Shown here: positions 25,873 through 34,778 of the stretch, one piece after another
Layout of the letters: the number at the start of each line of letters is the position of its first letter
Numbering within the stretch: the first letter of the stretch is position 1
From: F22 sp963668535
GTDB lineage: Bacteria > Bacteroidota > Bacteroidia > Bacteroidales > Bacteroidaceae
Assembly: GCA_963668535.1 (NCBI GenBank)
Contig: OY764867.1
Location: forward strand, 2,666,001 to 2,730,000
Reading direction: 5' to 3'
Length of the DNA: 64,000 nucleotides
Program-made: the position numbers and the translations under genes
Notes under the pieces: model-generated
What the model was told of the DNA's origin: nothing
What the model saw: the letters and a program-made list of their open reading frames with translations, nothing else
The model's database searches: none

Positions 25873-25952
25873 ATCGCAAGCGCTTGCGATTTGCTAGACA
25901 TTGGGATGATTAGCTTTTTGCAAGCGCTTGCGTTTTGGGGCGCAAGCGCTTG
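25873..25952. repeat. Three copies of a GCAAGCGCTTGC palindrome
   Basis: ATCGCAAGCGCTTGCGAT (25873-25890, perfect 18 bp), GCAAGCGCTTGCG (25920-25932) and CGCAAGCGCTTG (25941-25952) lie within 80 bp of AT-rich DNA. Regular palindromes of this type are binding sites for dimeric proteins (partition, replication or regulation); no partner gene is visible. Confidence 0.8.
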
Positions 25953-26296
25953 TACAAAAATACGAAAAAGTGAAGTGATTCGTCAAAGATTTGTACTGTA
26001 TGTTTGTTGTTTTTGATAAAAATCGCACGTTATTTTTTTTCTTGCAAATCTTCTCCAAAAGCGATAAAATTTATTTGGGATTCTTTCGATTACTCGTTTT
26101 TTTTGCGGACATTTGTGGTGTCTTGGGGTGGGAAAGTAGTAGTGGGGGATATTATGATTGTGATTGATTTGGGGCTTTTTCAGCATGGTTTTTGAGCTCT
26201 GTGAGTGTACAAGAATCTGCACAGATTTTGATGAGGATGATTACAGATTATTGCGTGACGAGTTGGCACGTTGATAATATGGGGTGCACCCAAAAA

Positions 26297-26322
26297 TGAA
26301 CTGCACCCAAAAAGTTGGACAG
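26297..26322 (+). repeat. IS3-family terminal end relic, copy B
   Basis: 26 bp with AACTGCACCCAAAAAGTTG, differing from copy A by one base. It replaces the 3' part of the nuclease gene at 26323-26582, so an IS insertion or deletion joined here. A second partial GCACCCAAAAA lies just upstream (26286). Confidence 0.7.
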
Positions 26323-26582
26323 TTTTTCGCTTTACTTGCATTTTCTGATTGAATCAGTAGTTCGCAAAAGCATCGAAGGAAGGTGTCATGCATGCCGTGA
26401 GAGCCGTTTCTATTTAGAAGTTCTGTGATGAAGGCACTGTGAAGGCGTACTTCGTCAGTCCAAAGGTTGAGAATCTTGAAAGTATTGAATGATTCTCCGT
26501 TTTTATGTTTCTCTTGGCTAATCGTTTTGTGTCGTTTGATTAGTCGGGTGATTGAGGTGAGGAGGGATTGAAGGTTTTGCAT
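26323..26582 (-). pseudogene. Truncated PDDEXK_4-type nuclease (N-terminal part)
   Basis: About 85 residues (KILNLWTDEVRLHSAFITEL followed by RNGSHGMHDTFLRCF) match the N-terminal end of the 'PD-(D/E)XK nuclease superfamily' proteins (PDDEXK_4), where the pattern LxxDEVRxHSAFLAELLxxxGxHG is typical. The remaining part, with the active site, is missing: the frame runs into the IS3 end relic. It is not expected to be functional. Confidence 0.75.
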
Positions 26583-26633
26583 GCTGATAAAGATTATTTA
26601 TGCAACAAAGGTAATGAATTCTAACGATTTGTA

Positions 26634-26663
26634 TTTGAAAATGTCAAAATTTTGTTATCTTTG
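26634..26663 (+). promoter_or_regulatory. Promoter of the EVE-like/KAP pair
   Basis: TTTG (26634-26637), an 18-nt spacer and TATCTTTG (26656-26663), with the ATG at 26795 about 130 nt downstream. A long leader or a second promoter is possible. Confidence 0.6.
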
Positions 26664-26794
26664 GTGGTCTTTTGTGATATTTGCCCAGAATTATGTGTAA
26701 GAAATAACTGTAGTCGTAATTTCTATATTATAAAATATGAATAATTTGTGGTGTGCAAGAGGCTGTTTTTACTAATAATAATTTATGATTAACT

Positions 26795-27181
26795 ATGGCA
26801 GTTTTTGGATTTGGTGCTAATTTTGATGGCACAGATATGGCGGGAGAGTTTATAAAGAATAATGAGATTTATATTGGCTGGGGTAAGGATGATGCTCCAT
26901 CTCAATACAATCTTTTACGCTCTATTAAAGCTGGAGATATTGTATATATCAAATCACAAGCTCCAAGCGTTGGCTTGCATATTAAAGGGATTGGTATTGT
27001 GCTATCGCACGATGTTAATGGAAAATCATCGCTAAATATGAAATGGATATCTGATAAGGTGATTAAATGGGGAAAAGTTAATGACAAGTACAATGTAAGA
27101 AGCAACACTTTATATGAAGAGTTTAACCCAGAGATAATTGAAACAATCCTTAATGAACTATTTTCAAAGCTAGAAAAATAA
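26795..27181 (+). CDS. Small protein with EVE/PUA-like features, partner of KAP NTPase
   Basis: 128 residues. The sequence FGFGANFDGTDMAGEFI...IYIGWGKDDAP...SIKAGDIVYIKSQAPSVGLHIKGIG resembles the EVE/PUA-like fold, in which a strand GDxVxxK is followed by a G-rich strand; such domains read modified bases in restriction systems. The match is weak. It begins 13 nt before the KAP NTPase start, so the two are likely partners. Cytoplasmic, no membrane segment. Confidence 0.5.
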   Translation: MAVFGFGANFDGTDMAGEFIKNNEIYIGWGKDDAPSQYNLLRSIKAGDIVYIKSQAPSVGLHIKGIGIVLSHDVNGKSSLNMKWISDKVIKWGKVNDKYNVRSNTLYEEFNPEIIETILNELFSKLEK

Positions 27182-27194
27182 CCATTGACCAACT

Positions 27195-28661
27195 ATGACT
27201 TCGATCAGAAATCCCAAGATTGAAATCCCCACAGACGTTCCATTTTCAAACTGTAAATTGGGTCGTGAAAAATATGCCGAAATTTTAAAGGCCGTAGTAC
27301 AAGCATATAGTAATGGTTTTGTGCTAGGTTTAGATGGTGCCTGGGGGACAGGTAAAACCACATTCTTGCAAATGTGGAAGCAATACCTAATAATTAATGA
27401 CTTTAAGTGTGTGTACATAAATGCATGGGAAAATGACTTTGTATCTGACCCGATGTCTATGATATTAGGTGAGTTTCAAGAGCAATTAATCAACAAAGAG
27501 GCAGGTGTCTCGAAAACAATAGAAGATAAGTTTGAAAAAACGCTTGAAGGGTTAGCAAAAATCTCTAAATCTGCGATACCGAAGTTACTCGAAACAGTAC
27601 TGAAAAGTTCTACAGGTGTCGACTTTGCTAAAGTGATATCAAAAATAGCTGAAGCATCTACCAGTATTCTCACTGAAGAAGTCAAAGCGCATGAAGAAAA
27701 GAAAAATAGTTTCAGTGAATTTAAACGTTCTCTGAAAGAGGTGGTAGAGGAATTGACTAATGAACAACCGATAGTTGTTTTGGTTGATGAATTAGATAGA
27801 TGTAACCCACATTTTGCAGTAAAAGTACTAGAACGTGTAAAGCATTTCTTTGATATAGAAGGGATGGTATTTGTTCTATCTGTTGATGCTCAACAGCTAA
27901 GTCACTCTGTGCGTGGTTATTACGGTAGTGAGCGTATAGAAGCAGAGGAATATCTACGAAGATTTATTGATTTGTGGTTTGACATGCCAGCACCAGATTA
28001 CAAAGCTTATTGTCATTATTTGTATGATTACTATAGACTTGGGGATTACTTTGAAATGAGTTCTAGGATGACTAGGCAATTGTTCAAAAGTAACGATGAT
28101 GAGTTAAAATCATTTTCGGTTCTTCTATCTGGAACTAATAAATTGTCTTTGAGACAGATTGAGAAGCTATTTATTCGAACTAAAGTGGCTCTAAACAGTT
28201 TTACTTCTGACCAGAAGGTATTACCAAGTGTGTTTTATATTCTTATTTTCTTTAAAGAATTTAAGTCAGATGTGTATCGTAGTATAAAGTTAGGTCAGTA
28301 CTCTATTCATGAATTGGTTTCTGTTTATGAAGATATGATTGCTTATGATAAAGGTGAAAAATCTAATGGAGAATATGGATGGGAGCATGTCTTTGTTATG
28401 CTTGTTTGTATGTATCGAGAACATTTGAATGCGTTAGAGAGCAACCGTGATTTTTCTAATGTGTCCCATTATTTACTGAAAAGTGAAGATGGAAATAAGG
28501 GGAATAAGTTAGCGTTTGAAGTAAATAAATTAGACGAGCGTCAATTGATTAGTCTATTAGAATACTTTACACAAAATCATTCAGGGCGACAAGAATTAGC
28601 TCCATTGTCTCATCTCTTAGATAAATTGGAATTGTTGGATCATTTTGTAAAGCGTGATTGA
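27195..28661 (+). CDS. KAP family P-loop NTPase
   Basis: 488 residues with Walker A GAWGTGKTTFLQMW and Walker B IVVLVDELDRC, followed by CNPHFAVKVLERVKHFF and a conserved FVLSVDAQQLSHSVRG sensor-type motif, all diagnostic of KAP NTPases (STAND-like ATPases of defence and signalling). There is no transmembrane insert of the type some KAP proteins carry, so it is soluble. The C-terminal half is not recognised and may hold the effector or sensor. It forms a two-gene unit with the EVE-like gene. Confidence 0.92.
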   Translation: MTSIRNPKIEIPTDVPFSNCKLGREKYAEILKAVVQAYSNGFVLGLDGAWGTGKTTFLQMWKQYLIINDFKCVYINAWENDFVSDPMSMILGEFQEQLINKEAGVSKTIEDKFEKTLEGLAKISKSAIPKLLETVLKSSTGVDFAKVISKIAEASTSILTEEVKAHEEKKNSFSEFKRSLKEVVEELTNEQPIVVLVDELDRCNPHFAVKVLERVKHFFDIEGMVFVLSVDAQQLSHSVRGYYGSERIEAEEYLRRFIDLWFDMPAPDYKAYCHYLYDYYRLGDYFEMSSRMTRQLFKSNDDELKSFSVLLSGTNKLSLRQIEKLFIRTKVALNSFTSDQKVLPSVFYILIFFKEFKSDVYRSIKLGQYSIHELVSVYEDMIAYDKGEKSNGEYGWEHVFVMLVCMYREHLNALESNRDFSNVSHYLLKSEDGNKGNKLAFEVNKLDERQLISLLEYFTQNHSGRQELAPLSHLLDKLELLDHFVKRD

Positions 28662-28687
28662 TTTCTAAAATGTTTGTTCATTATTAG

Positions 28688-28846
28688 TAAGCATCCGACA
28701 AACCACACCACATGATGATATTATAGTCCCTACACTAAGGGGTCAACATGGGCCAGAATGCGTACATATATCGTTTGGCAGCCATGTGCTTGCTGTTATC
28801 AATAACAGGTAGCACTGTTTCGTCCATTTGGATGTAGTCACTAGCT
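28688..28846 (-). pseudogene. IS66-family transposase (TnpC) fragment
   Basis: The minus strand reads DYIQMDETVLPVIDNSKH followed by AAKRYI, the DDE-region pattern of IS66 TnpC (YxxxDETxxxVID). The plus-strand end shows GTAAGCATCCGAC at 28688, the IS66-type end sequence, repeated at 37655-37667. The IS256 remnant begins right next to it, so IS256 inserted into an already broken IS66 copy. Confidence 0.65.
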
Positions 28847-28962
28847 GAGACTGTAAGCCCAACTGTGTCAAATGTTAATATTGGGATTATTTGACTAGTC
28901 CACTATTATTGCTATCGTCGCAACTCAGTATTCGTAGTCCACTATACCGATTTTTTAAAGCT

Positions 28963-29000
28963 CTGGTTCCTTATAGCTTTTTTTAGCCATAAGGAACCAG
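28963..29000. repeat. Hairpin in the IS256 end (CTGGTTCCTTAT stem)
   Basis: A perfect 12-bp inverted repeat (28963-28974 and 28989-29000) with an A/T-rich loop. The copy at 37367-37650 has a mutated version (GAGCCAG), which shows the two have diverged. Confidence 0.7.
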
Positions 29001-29057
29001 TTTGCTTCCTGTCACCAAGCAAAGGAACGATATTTTTCGGTAAGATGCAAGAGGTAG

Positions 29058-29961
29058 CTACAATAGTTTAAATCTATCTCCAAAAGCAATAGCCAGTTGC
29101 TGTGCTTTCTGGTGGAGTAGTTCGTTCAAGTCGCGCATAAATTCCTATTGATTTTTGTAGGATACGTACTTGATAGAATTGCGTATTTGATGAATAACAC
29201 AAAGCTGTACAACGGCCTGGGATACACACTTTGTATAGCATCCGGGAAGCCTCTAATACCATCTACACAGACTATTAGAACATCCTCGACGCCTCTATTT
29301 TGTAGGTCTGTAAGGACAGATAACCAGAAATTAGCACCTTCACTATGAGAGATATACATACCTAGCAATTCTTTCTTGCCTTGCTTGTTTATAGCTAATA
29401 CATTGTAAATGGCTCGACTTACAGCACGTCCTTGTTCATCCTTGACTTTGTAGTGAATGGCATCCAGCCATACAATTGGATACACGGCATCTAACATGCG
29501 TGATTTCCAGGCTTGTATCTCAGGCAATACACGGTCAGTGATGGCACTCACGGTCTCAGCAGAGACACGATGTCCTAGATGTTCATGCATCCAATCACTA
29601 ATTTGACGAGTACTATTCCCCATAGCATATAGGCCAATAATACAGTCAGCAGCGCCTTCAGCAAGCATGCGCTCACGTTTACGTATGGTCTGTGGGGCAA
29701 AAGAAGCATCACGGTCACGAGGAGTCTCAACAGTAAGCTCACCATGCGGACTTTGCACTTGCTTAGTGCTTTTACCATTACGGCGATTGCCGCATGCACG
29801 TGATTCTTGAGTTAAGTGAGCATCCATCTCACCTTCAAGAGCAGCGTTTAAAATACTCTCTAGTAATGGAGCAAAAGCACCATCTTTGCCTAACAGGGGT
29901 GACCTGTACGAAGTTGTTCTAAAGCTTTAGCTCTAATTTCATCTAAGTTTAATTCTTCCAT
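29058..29961 (-). pseudogene. IS256-family (mutator type) transposase, disrupted
   Basis: The start is MEELNLDEIRAKALEQL at 29961. A one-base indel near 29895 shifts the frame before the main body (29827-29250: SAITDRVLPEI, CVDGIRGFPDAIQSVYP, motifs of IS256 transposases). Another shift follows (expected QLCVIHQIRNSIKYV), a stop replaces a Lys codon, and about 100 residues are deleted before the C-terminal HQKAQQLAIAFGDRFKLL stop at 29058. It is inactive. The C-terminal end is identical in type to that at 37544-37640. Confidence 0.8.
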
Positions 29962-29966
29962 AATGT

Positions 29967-30011
29967 GTGTCAATGGTTAAAGATAATAATTTTTTCTTTA
30001 ACCATTGACAC
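29967..30011. repeat. 17-bp inverted repeat upstream of the IS256 transposase
   Basis: GTGTCAATGGTTAAAGA (29967-29983) and its exact complement (29995-30011) surround an 11-nt AT loop, 6 nt upstream of the transposase ATG. It overlaps the terminal repeat of the element. Confidence 0.8.
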
Positions 30012-30033
30012 AGTTATTCTTACGCCTCCCTTT

Positions 30034-30645
30034 TAAGGTTTGTCATAATGTTTAGTTTAATATTTGTCATTAGTCAATTTTGTCTTCATCTCTTCGTAGT
30101 ACTCTCTAACAGTGCAAAATTAAAATATCATTTAGATCAATGTTTAGCAACTTCAATATGCCTGTAGGGCTTTGCTTAATTAAAATCGCCCCTCGTTGAT
30201 GTTATTGACTAAATATAGAAATCATGTAGGCCAGACGCTATTGCACTCGACTGACCTACATTAAAACTCACCAAAGCGGCGAAAAAGAAAATGAGTGAAT
30301 AGCAGGGTTATTCAAATAACTTTTCTCGCTTCTTTCGTGCTATAATCATCTCCGAAATTTCATTCATCAATTCATAGATATGCTTTCTTCTTTCATTCTA
30401 CAGCTTAAACCCATTCACTGTTTCATTGTCAGAAAAATACATCTAATTGACTTCCAAGCTATTTGCACCATTAGTACAAGTTGTTTCGGACATCTTAGAC
30501 AAGCTAACATATTCAATGCTAGGCAAATTGTTTATAGAGCATAATAAATATACTAAAACAAATATATACAGTACAATCTAATGTAAAAACTTACGCATAA
30601 TAAAACACCTCCTTTCTAATTCATAATTTGTTTGTGTAAAGAATA
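30034..30645. other. Non-coding stretch between the IS256 remnant and the ATPase gene
   Basis: About 600 AT-rich bases without a credible gene; only short open frames exist. It contains repeat copy A of the 36-bp pair at 30159. Nothing resembling an RNA gene was recognised. Confidence 0.5.
30159..30194. repeat. 36-bp direct repeat copy A flanking the OLD-like ATPase
   Basis: TGCCTGTAGGGCTT, 12 variable AT bases and ATCGCCCCTC. Copy B with the same length and conserved ends is at 32372-32407. The pair brackets the ATPase gene at 30646-32202. Confidence 0.75.
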
Positions 30646-32202
30646 TCAACATGAAAAACTGCTACCATTGTTTTCTATAAACTGTCTCATTGCACTTATC
30701 GAGTTACTTAACTCTTCTTTTGTGTAATCTTCGTTCTGTTCATTATCTGGGTGATGATAACGATGTCTAATGTATTCTGAAATACAAATATCTTTTTGTC
30801 CATTTCTCCAATTTGGATTGTAGTATGTCTTGTTTGTTTGTGATATTGACTGTTTATATTGTGTCATTAACTCTGGATCTCTTGCTATAAATCCATATAG
30901 TTCATTATGGTAGTCATCAGATATATCCCCAAAGGCAAGATGATTGACTTCATTGTGTGATACATAAGGAAGTTGTCTGGGTTCAATTGTCTTAATTTCG
31001 ATTTCTTCATCGGAAGAATCAACAAGACGAATATTATCAAATTCGACTTCTTTGACAATCAAAGCACTGTGTGTGGTCATTATAACTTGGGTGTTTGAGG
31101 CTTGTGATAATTCTTCAAAAGCTTCAATAAGTTTCTCTTGATAGTTGCCATGCTGAGATGTTTCGGGCTCCTCTATTGCATAAATCACATTAGCGTGATT
31201 TGATTCTCTTAATTTACGTTCAGCTTCTGCACGGAAAAAGTTTAAAAGGACAAGTCGTTTAACACCACTACCACGTTTGTTAATTGGAATGTTTTCGTCA
31301 CTTGCTATTTTGACGTTCTTAAATACATCATTCCACTTAAGGTCTTTAGTCAAAGGAATTTGTGGAATAAGTTGACTAGCAACATCAGGATCCATTTCTT
31401 GTAGTTTTCCTAGAGTGGCATTTGCAACTTCGGCTAGCTTTTCATTGACTTCTTTGGCTACTTCGTCAAGACGGCTTTGTATGGAACTATCTTTGATAAT
31501 TTCATTGACTGCCAGCTTCATAGGATTTTGTACTTCATCATCGCCATCTGAGTTCTTTCTATCTGATTGGAATAAGTTGTAGATAGGGATGAACTTGCTT
31601 AAGGATTCCCATATACTATGAGCATCATCTTTTCCTAAAACTTTAATATCAGTCTGTTGTAGTTCCAAGTCATCTTCATACTCATGCCAAATCGCTTTTC
31701 TTAGTTCTGCATTGATCGTTTGATTTGCGGCAATAGGCGATTCTAGACTTGTGTATAATCGTTTTAACGCCGCATTATTCTTTGAGTGTAAATTTGAACA
31801 TGCTGAGTTGTTTGGGTGCTTAGCTTTGATATAAGTTTCCATTTTCATGGTAGCACCAGAGTAGGTTTTAACTACTTCTAAATAACCACTCTCATTGAGT
31901 AAGTATTCATCTTTGAGATTAGTTCTACCTTGAGTATCCAAAACAAGTTCTGCAGGTAAATCACAAAACTCAACACTAATCGTTACACTTTCGTTGCCTT
32001 CACTTTTACCTTTGACATTTACATCGTTCTTTTCAATCCTCACAGCACCGCTTTTATCGTTAAAGAAGATGTCAAGTGCTTCAAGGATAGTAGATTTACC
32101 AGAATCATTCTTACCAATAAGAACAGTTAAGTCATTAAAGTCAATTTTGGTGCTATTTTTATAGCCCCTGAAGTTTTCAATTGTTACAGTTTTAATTTTC
32201 AT
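30646..32202 (-). CDS. OLD/RecF-like AAA ATPase (predicted ATP-dependent endonuclease family)
   Basis: 518 residues from MKIKTVTIENFRGYKN. Walker A is LIGKNDSGKSTILE; the Walker B segment is YAIEEPETSQH and the H-loop MTTHSALIV, as in the ATPase half of OLD-like proteins (COG3593). The region after the ATPase is short and ends with ISEYIRHRYHHPDNEQNEDY, without a clear TOPRIM domain, so it is not a full OLD nuclease. The start at 32202 (not 32211) matches the family N terminus. It is a single gene, bracketed by 36-bp direct repeats. Confidence 0.85.
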   Translation of the reverse strand: MKIKTVTIENFRGYKNSTKIDFNDLTVLIGKNDSGKSTILEALDIFFNDKSGAVRIEKNDVNVKGKSEGNESVTISVEFCDLPAELVLDTQGRTNLKDEYLLNESGYLEVVKTYSGATMKMETYIKAKHPNNSACSNLHSKNNAALKRLYTSLESPIAANQTINAELRKAIWHEYEDDLELQQTDIKVLGKDDAHSIWESLSKFIPIYNLFQSDRKNSDGDDEVQNPMKLAVNEIIKDSSIQSRLDEVAKEVNEKLAEVANATLGKLQEMDPDVASQLIPQIPLTKDLKWNDVFKNVKIASDENIPINKRGSGVKRLVLLNFFRAEAERKLRESNHANVIYAIEEPETSQHGNYQEKLIEAFEELSQASNTQVIMTTHSALIVKEVEFDNIRLVDSSDEEIEIKTIEPRQLPYVSHNEVNHLAFGDISDDYHNELYGFIARDPELMTQYKQSISQTNKTYYNPNWRNGQKDICISEYIRHRYHHPDNEQNEDYTKEELSNSISAMRQFIENNGSSFSC

Positions 32203-32371
32203 ATCTTGCAAATTTTAGTTGTTCAAAAATATACCAGGTACCGTGGTATTATTAATATATCTTCCTCTTCTTTACCCAGGCAGGTAACCTGCAGAGCTCC
32301 AGCCTCTTTAGCCATCCCTCACACCACAAATTTAAAAACATCCTCCCAAACCACCCAGAAAATCCTTAACC

Positions 32372-32407
32372 TGCCTGTAGGGCTTATTTAAATTTTAATC
32401 GCCCCTC
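32372..32407. repeat. 36-bp direct repeat copy B
   Basis: TGCCTGTAGGGCTT, a variable AT middle and ATCGCCCCTC, the counterpart of 30159-30194 in the same orientation, separated by about 2.2 kb. Confidence 0.75.
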
Positions 32408-32433
32408 AATAACTAATTATAAACTAAAATGAG

Positions 32434-32441
32434 TATATTTG
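32434..32441 (+). promoter_or_regulatory. -7 element (TATATTTG) of the TerB-like gene
   Basis: A full TAnnTTTG match 29 nt before the ATG at 32471; no clear -33 box. Confidence 0.5.
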
Positions 32442-32470
32442 TCTGTCAAATCCAAAATCTGAATTAAAAA

Positions 32471-33628
32471 ATGAATTTTACTTACACACAAAAAGTAGCC
32501 ATACTCAAATCTCTACTGTACATTGTTGATGCCGATGGCATCCGTAGCATTGAGGAAAAGCAATTCCTTCGTGCTTTTTCTATTGACCAAAACACACCTT
32601 TGGAAGTCCTACTGAAGGATGTCGATAATATCTCCAAAGAAGAAATGTTCGATGAAATTCATAGCATGGATAAAATCGCTTTTCGAGAAGTTAAAAACTT
32701 GTGGTATATCTGCTCTCTGAGTGATGGTATTGTGCCAGAGGAGTTACATACCATAATTGATATGATGCGCCCTAAGGTAAATCATACCATTAAGAGCGAA
32801 TTATCTAGAGAAGATATTTGCTATATTATTGACACATATGACAATGAAACCGAACAAGATCTTCCTTCGCAAGATTTTCTACTCCGTTACAACCAGTTGG
32901 AGAGTAAACTCGATAATCGCAGTATGGAGGACCAATACTACAATAACGAGGCGTTGCTGGAGACACTAGAATTGTTTGGATTCAATGATGAGTCCTTCTG
33001 GTATCTTGTGTTGTTTGTAAAAGACGTAGTAGAAGAGAAATGTCATAGTGCAACATGCTGCCCTGAGTCTGTGTATGACACCATACGTGGCTTGAGAGAT
33101 GCCATTGATGAATTGGAGTTACATCCAACCTGTCGTACATATAGAGCCCACGAAGAGCTTCCAGAAGATGCCATAGTGCGATACAACAACCCTGTGACTT
33201 TGAAATTGTTTGAAAAGAACAGCACTAAATATAAAACCATGAGTAATCAAGCCATTCGTATGATTGCCCATGCTTGCGATCACCTATTGAAAGAGCATAC
33301 TCTTGATTATATTGGGGATTTTAAGCCAGTAGAAGTGCCATGGACGAAACGTATGGCTATGTTTTATGTGGTGATGAAACGATTCCTAGAGGATAAAGAG
33401 CCTAAAACTAAGTTTACCAATGTGTCTTATGACAAGAATCTTCTGATAGCGCGTGTTTTGTGTGCTATTGGTTGGATTAGTCCTGAAGATGCAGCGGCAT
33501 ATTCTGAACCTTATGATGAGAAATTGAATCATAATAGGAAGTTCTATAATCTAGTGAAGAATTATAAAGATAAATTGTCTGATGGAGTGAGATATAGTAG
33601 TCTGTTCTATCAGGGGGTGAAAGTGTAA
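32471..33628 (+). CDS. Protein with TerB-like N-terminal region
   Basis: 385 residues. The first ~100 (TQKVAILKSLLYIVDADGIRSIEEKQFLRA) have the paired acidic-helix pattern of TerB-like domains (xxDGxxxxxE). The remaining part (NNEALLETLELFGF, FYVVMKRFLEDKEPK) is not recognised. TerB-type domains occur in stress and phage-related gene sets and may bind metal. It precedes another unknown protein by 25 nt. Function unknown. Confidence 0.55.
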   Translation: MNFTYTQKVAILKSLLYIVDADGIRSIEEKQFLRAFSIDQNTPLEVLLKDVDNISKEEMFDEIHSMDKIAFREVKNLWYICSLSDGIVPEELHTIIDMMRPKVNHTIKSELSREDICYIIDTYDNETEQDLPSQDFLLRYNQLESKLDNRSMEDQYYNNEALLETLELFGFNDESFWYLVLFVKDVVEEKCHSATCCPESVYDTIRGLRDAIDELELHPTCRTYRAHEELPEDAIVRYNNPVTLKLFEKNSTKYKTMSNQAIRMIAHACDHLLKEHTLDYIGDFKPVEVPWTKRMAMFYVVMKRFLEDKEPKTKFTNVSYDKNLLIARVLCAIGWISPEDAAAYSEPYDEKLNHNRKFYNLVKNYKDKLSDGVRYSSLFYQGVKV

Positions 33629-33653
33629 GGATAATATTAGAAAGATATATACT

Positions 33654-34559
33654 ATGAGTGGCTTTACAGATAAACAGAAGCAAATTATGGATGAGCTTCT
33701 TGACTTTAAAGAGAAAAATGATATTCAAGGATTACAGTGTATTAGACTATTGAGACGACACGCCAGTTTTTTAGCTCTAAAATGTGACTCTGAACCTAGA
33801 GAATCAGTAACAGTATACACTCTTAATGGAGATGATGGAGCAAAAAATAAATATTATGATGCATTTGATTTTTTATATTTTATCGAAAGATTGCTAAGAG
33901 AGGGATATATAGAGTGTCAAACAGTTTCTAAAAATCACTCAAATAATTTAGAGAGGGATGACAAAACTATTATGATATATGATAGGGAAAGTTATAAATA
34001 TTACCCTAAAGAGGAGGCTTTATTTAGGAAAGACATTGAGTTTTGGCTGATTGATGATAAGGGCAATGAGTATTCAGTGGACTATAATAAAGAGATTACC
34101 TATACAGAAACGGTTGGGCTGTTTAAGAAGTACGAGAAATGTATTGTTTTTCCGTTGGACACCTTACAAGAATTAAAAAGAAACGACTATTTGACAACTG
34201 AAGAATATAGGTACGAGCAACAAATAGAGAAGCAAAATCAACAAATAAAAGTGCAAAATGGACATCTGGGTATAGCTAAATGGGCATTTATTATATCTAC
34301 ATGTTTTTCTGTAGTCTCTTTGTGCTTTACGCTCTTGAATTGTAAAGGAACTTCTACGGATTTAAACTCAATAAGAGAAGCTATTCAACAATCTAAAATA
34401 GAAATACCAGCAAGTATAGCTGTATCTCATTTAGACACCCTTCAAGTCAATGAAATCAACAGCGAAAATAACCCAATAAAAGGTGTAGAATGGGAGCTTT
34501 CTAAACAAAATAAGACATTGCAAACATCCTCAGGAGCAAACTCCAAAAGCAACCTTTAG
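33654..34559 (+). CDS. Membrane protein of unknown function
   Basis: 301 residues. A soluble N-terminal domain (about 1-180, KQIMDELLDFKEKNDIQGLQ), a coiled coil (YRYEQQIEKQNQQIKVQNG), one membrane segment (about 205-228, WAFIISTCFSVVSLCFTLL) and a polar C-terminal tail rich in N, S and Q. It follows the TerB-like gene by 25 nt, so the pair may form a two-gene unit. No family recognised. Confidence 0.6.
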   Translation: MSGFTDKQKQIMDELLDFKEKNDIQGLQCIRLLRRHASFLALKCDSEPRESVTVYTLNGDDGAKNKYYDAFDFLYFIERLLREGYIECQTVSKNHSNNLERDDKTIMIYDRESYKYYPKEEALFRKDIEFWLIDDKGNEYSVDYNKEITYTETVGLFKKYEKCIVFPLDTLQELKRNDYLTTEEYRYEQQIEKQNQQIKVQNGHLGIAKWAFIISTCFSVVSLCFTLLNCKGTSTDLNSIREAIQQSKIEIPASIAVSHLDTLQVNEINSENNPIKGVEWELSKQNKTLQTSSGANSKSNL

Positions 34560-34671
34560 TATAAAGATCATATTACCCCAATCATTGTTGGTATGTGATT
34601 ATATCTAAAATCTTTATGTGGTTTGTCAAAGCAAATATTTATTTGTAAATCGCTATAATTTCTCCTCATAT

Positions 34672-34703
34672 TTTGTCTTCCTCGATTATATATATTACTT
34701 TTG
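34672..34703 (+). promoter_or_regulatory. Promoter of the restriction-modification operon
   Basis: TTTG (34672-34675), an exact 20-nt spacer and TACTTTTG (34696-34703), a complete consensus match. The methyltransferase ATG lies 75 nt downstream, giving a leader of about 70 nt. Confidence 0.8.
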
Positions 34704-34778
34704 CAGTCATAAAATGTTCAGCATCAAGCAAAGCATTTTGACATTATTTCGCATTTGAATAATATCACTTAATTACCT

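Larger units (their letters stand above)
25301..26322. other. Gene-poor stretch with palindromes and hairpins
   Basis: I see no convincing gene. It holds a 14-bp palindrome GTTGACTAGTCAAC (25367-25380), a GC hairpin with 7-bp stem CCCCACC/GGTGGGG around CCTAGG (25457-25487), CTCTATCTATAT-type short repeats (25514-25541), the triple AAGCGCTT-centred palindrome (25873-25952) and the IS3 end B at its right edge. The open frames here have unlikely composition. Confidence 0.6.
28847..30033. mobile_element. IS256-family element remnant
   Basis: The left end is at GAGACTGTAAGCCC (28847) and the right end has a related sequence ending near 30033; both carry an AACTGTGTCAAnnGTTAA core in opposite orientation. 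The minus-strand transposase inside is broken by frameshifts, a stop and a deletion. The same left end recurs at 37367, in the same orientation, flanking 30034-37366. Confidence 0.75.
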
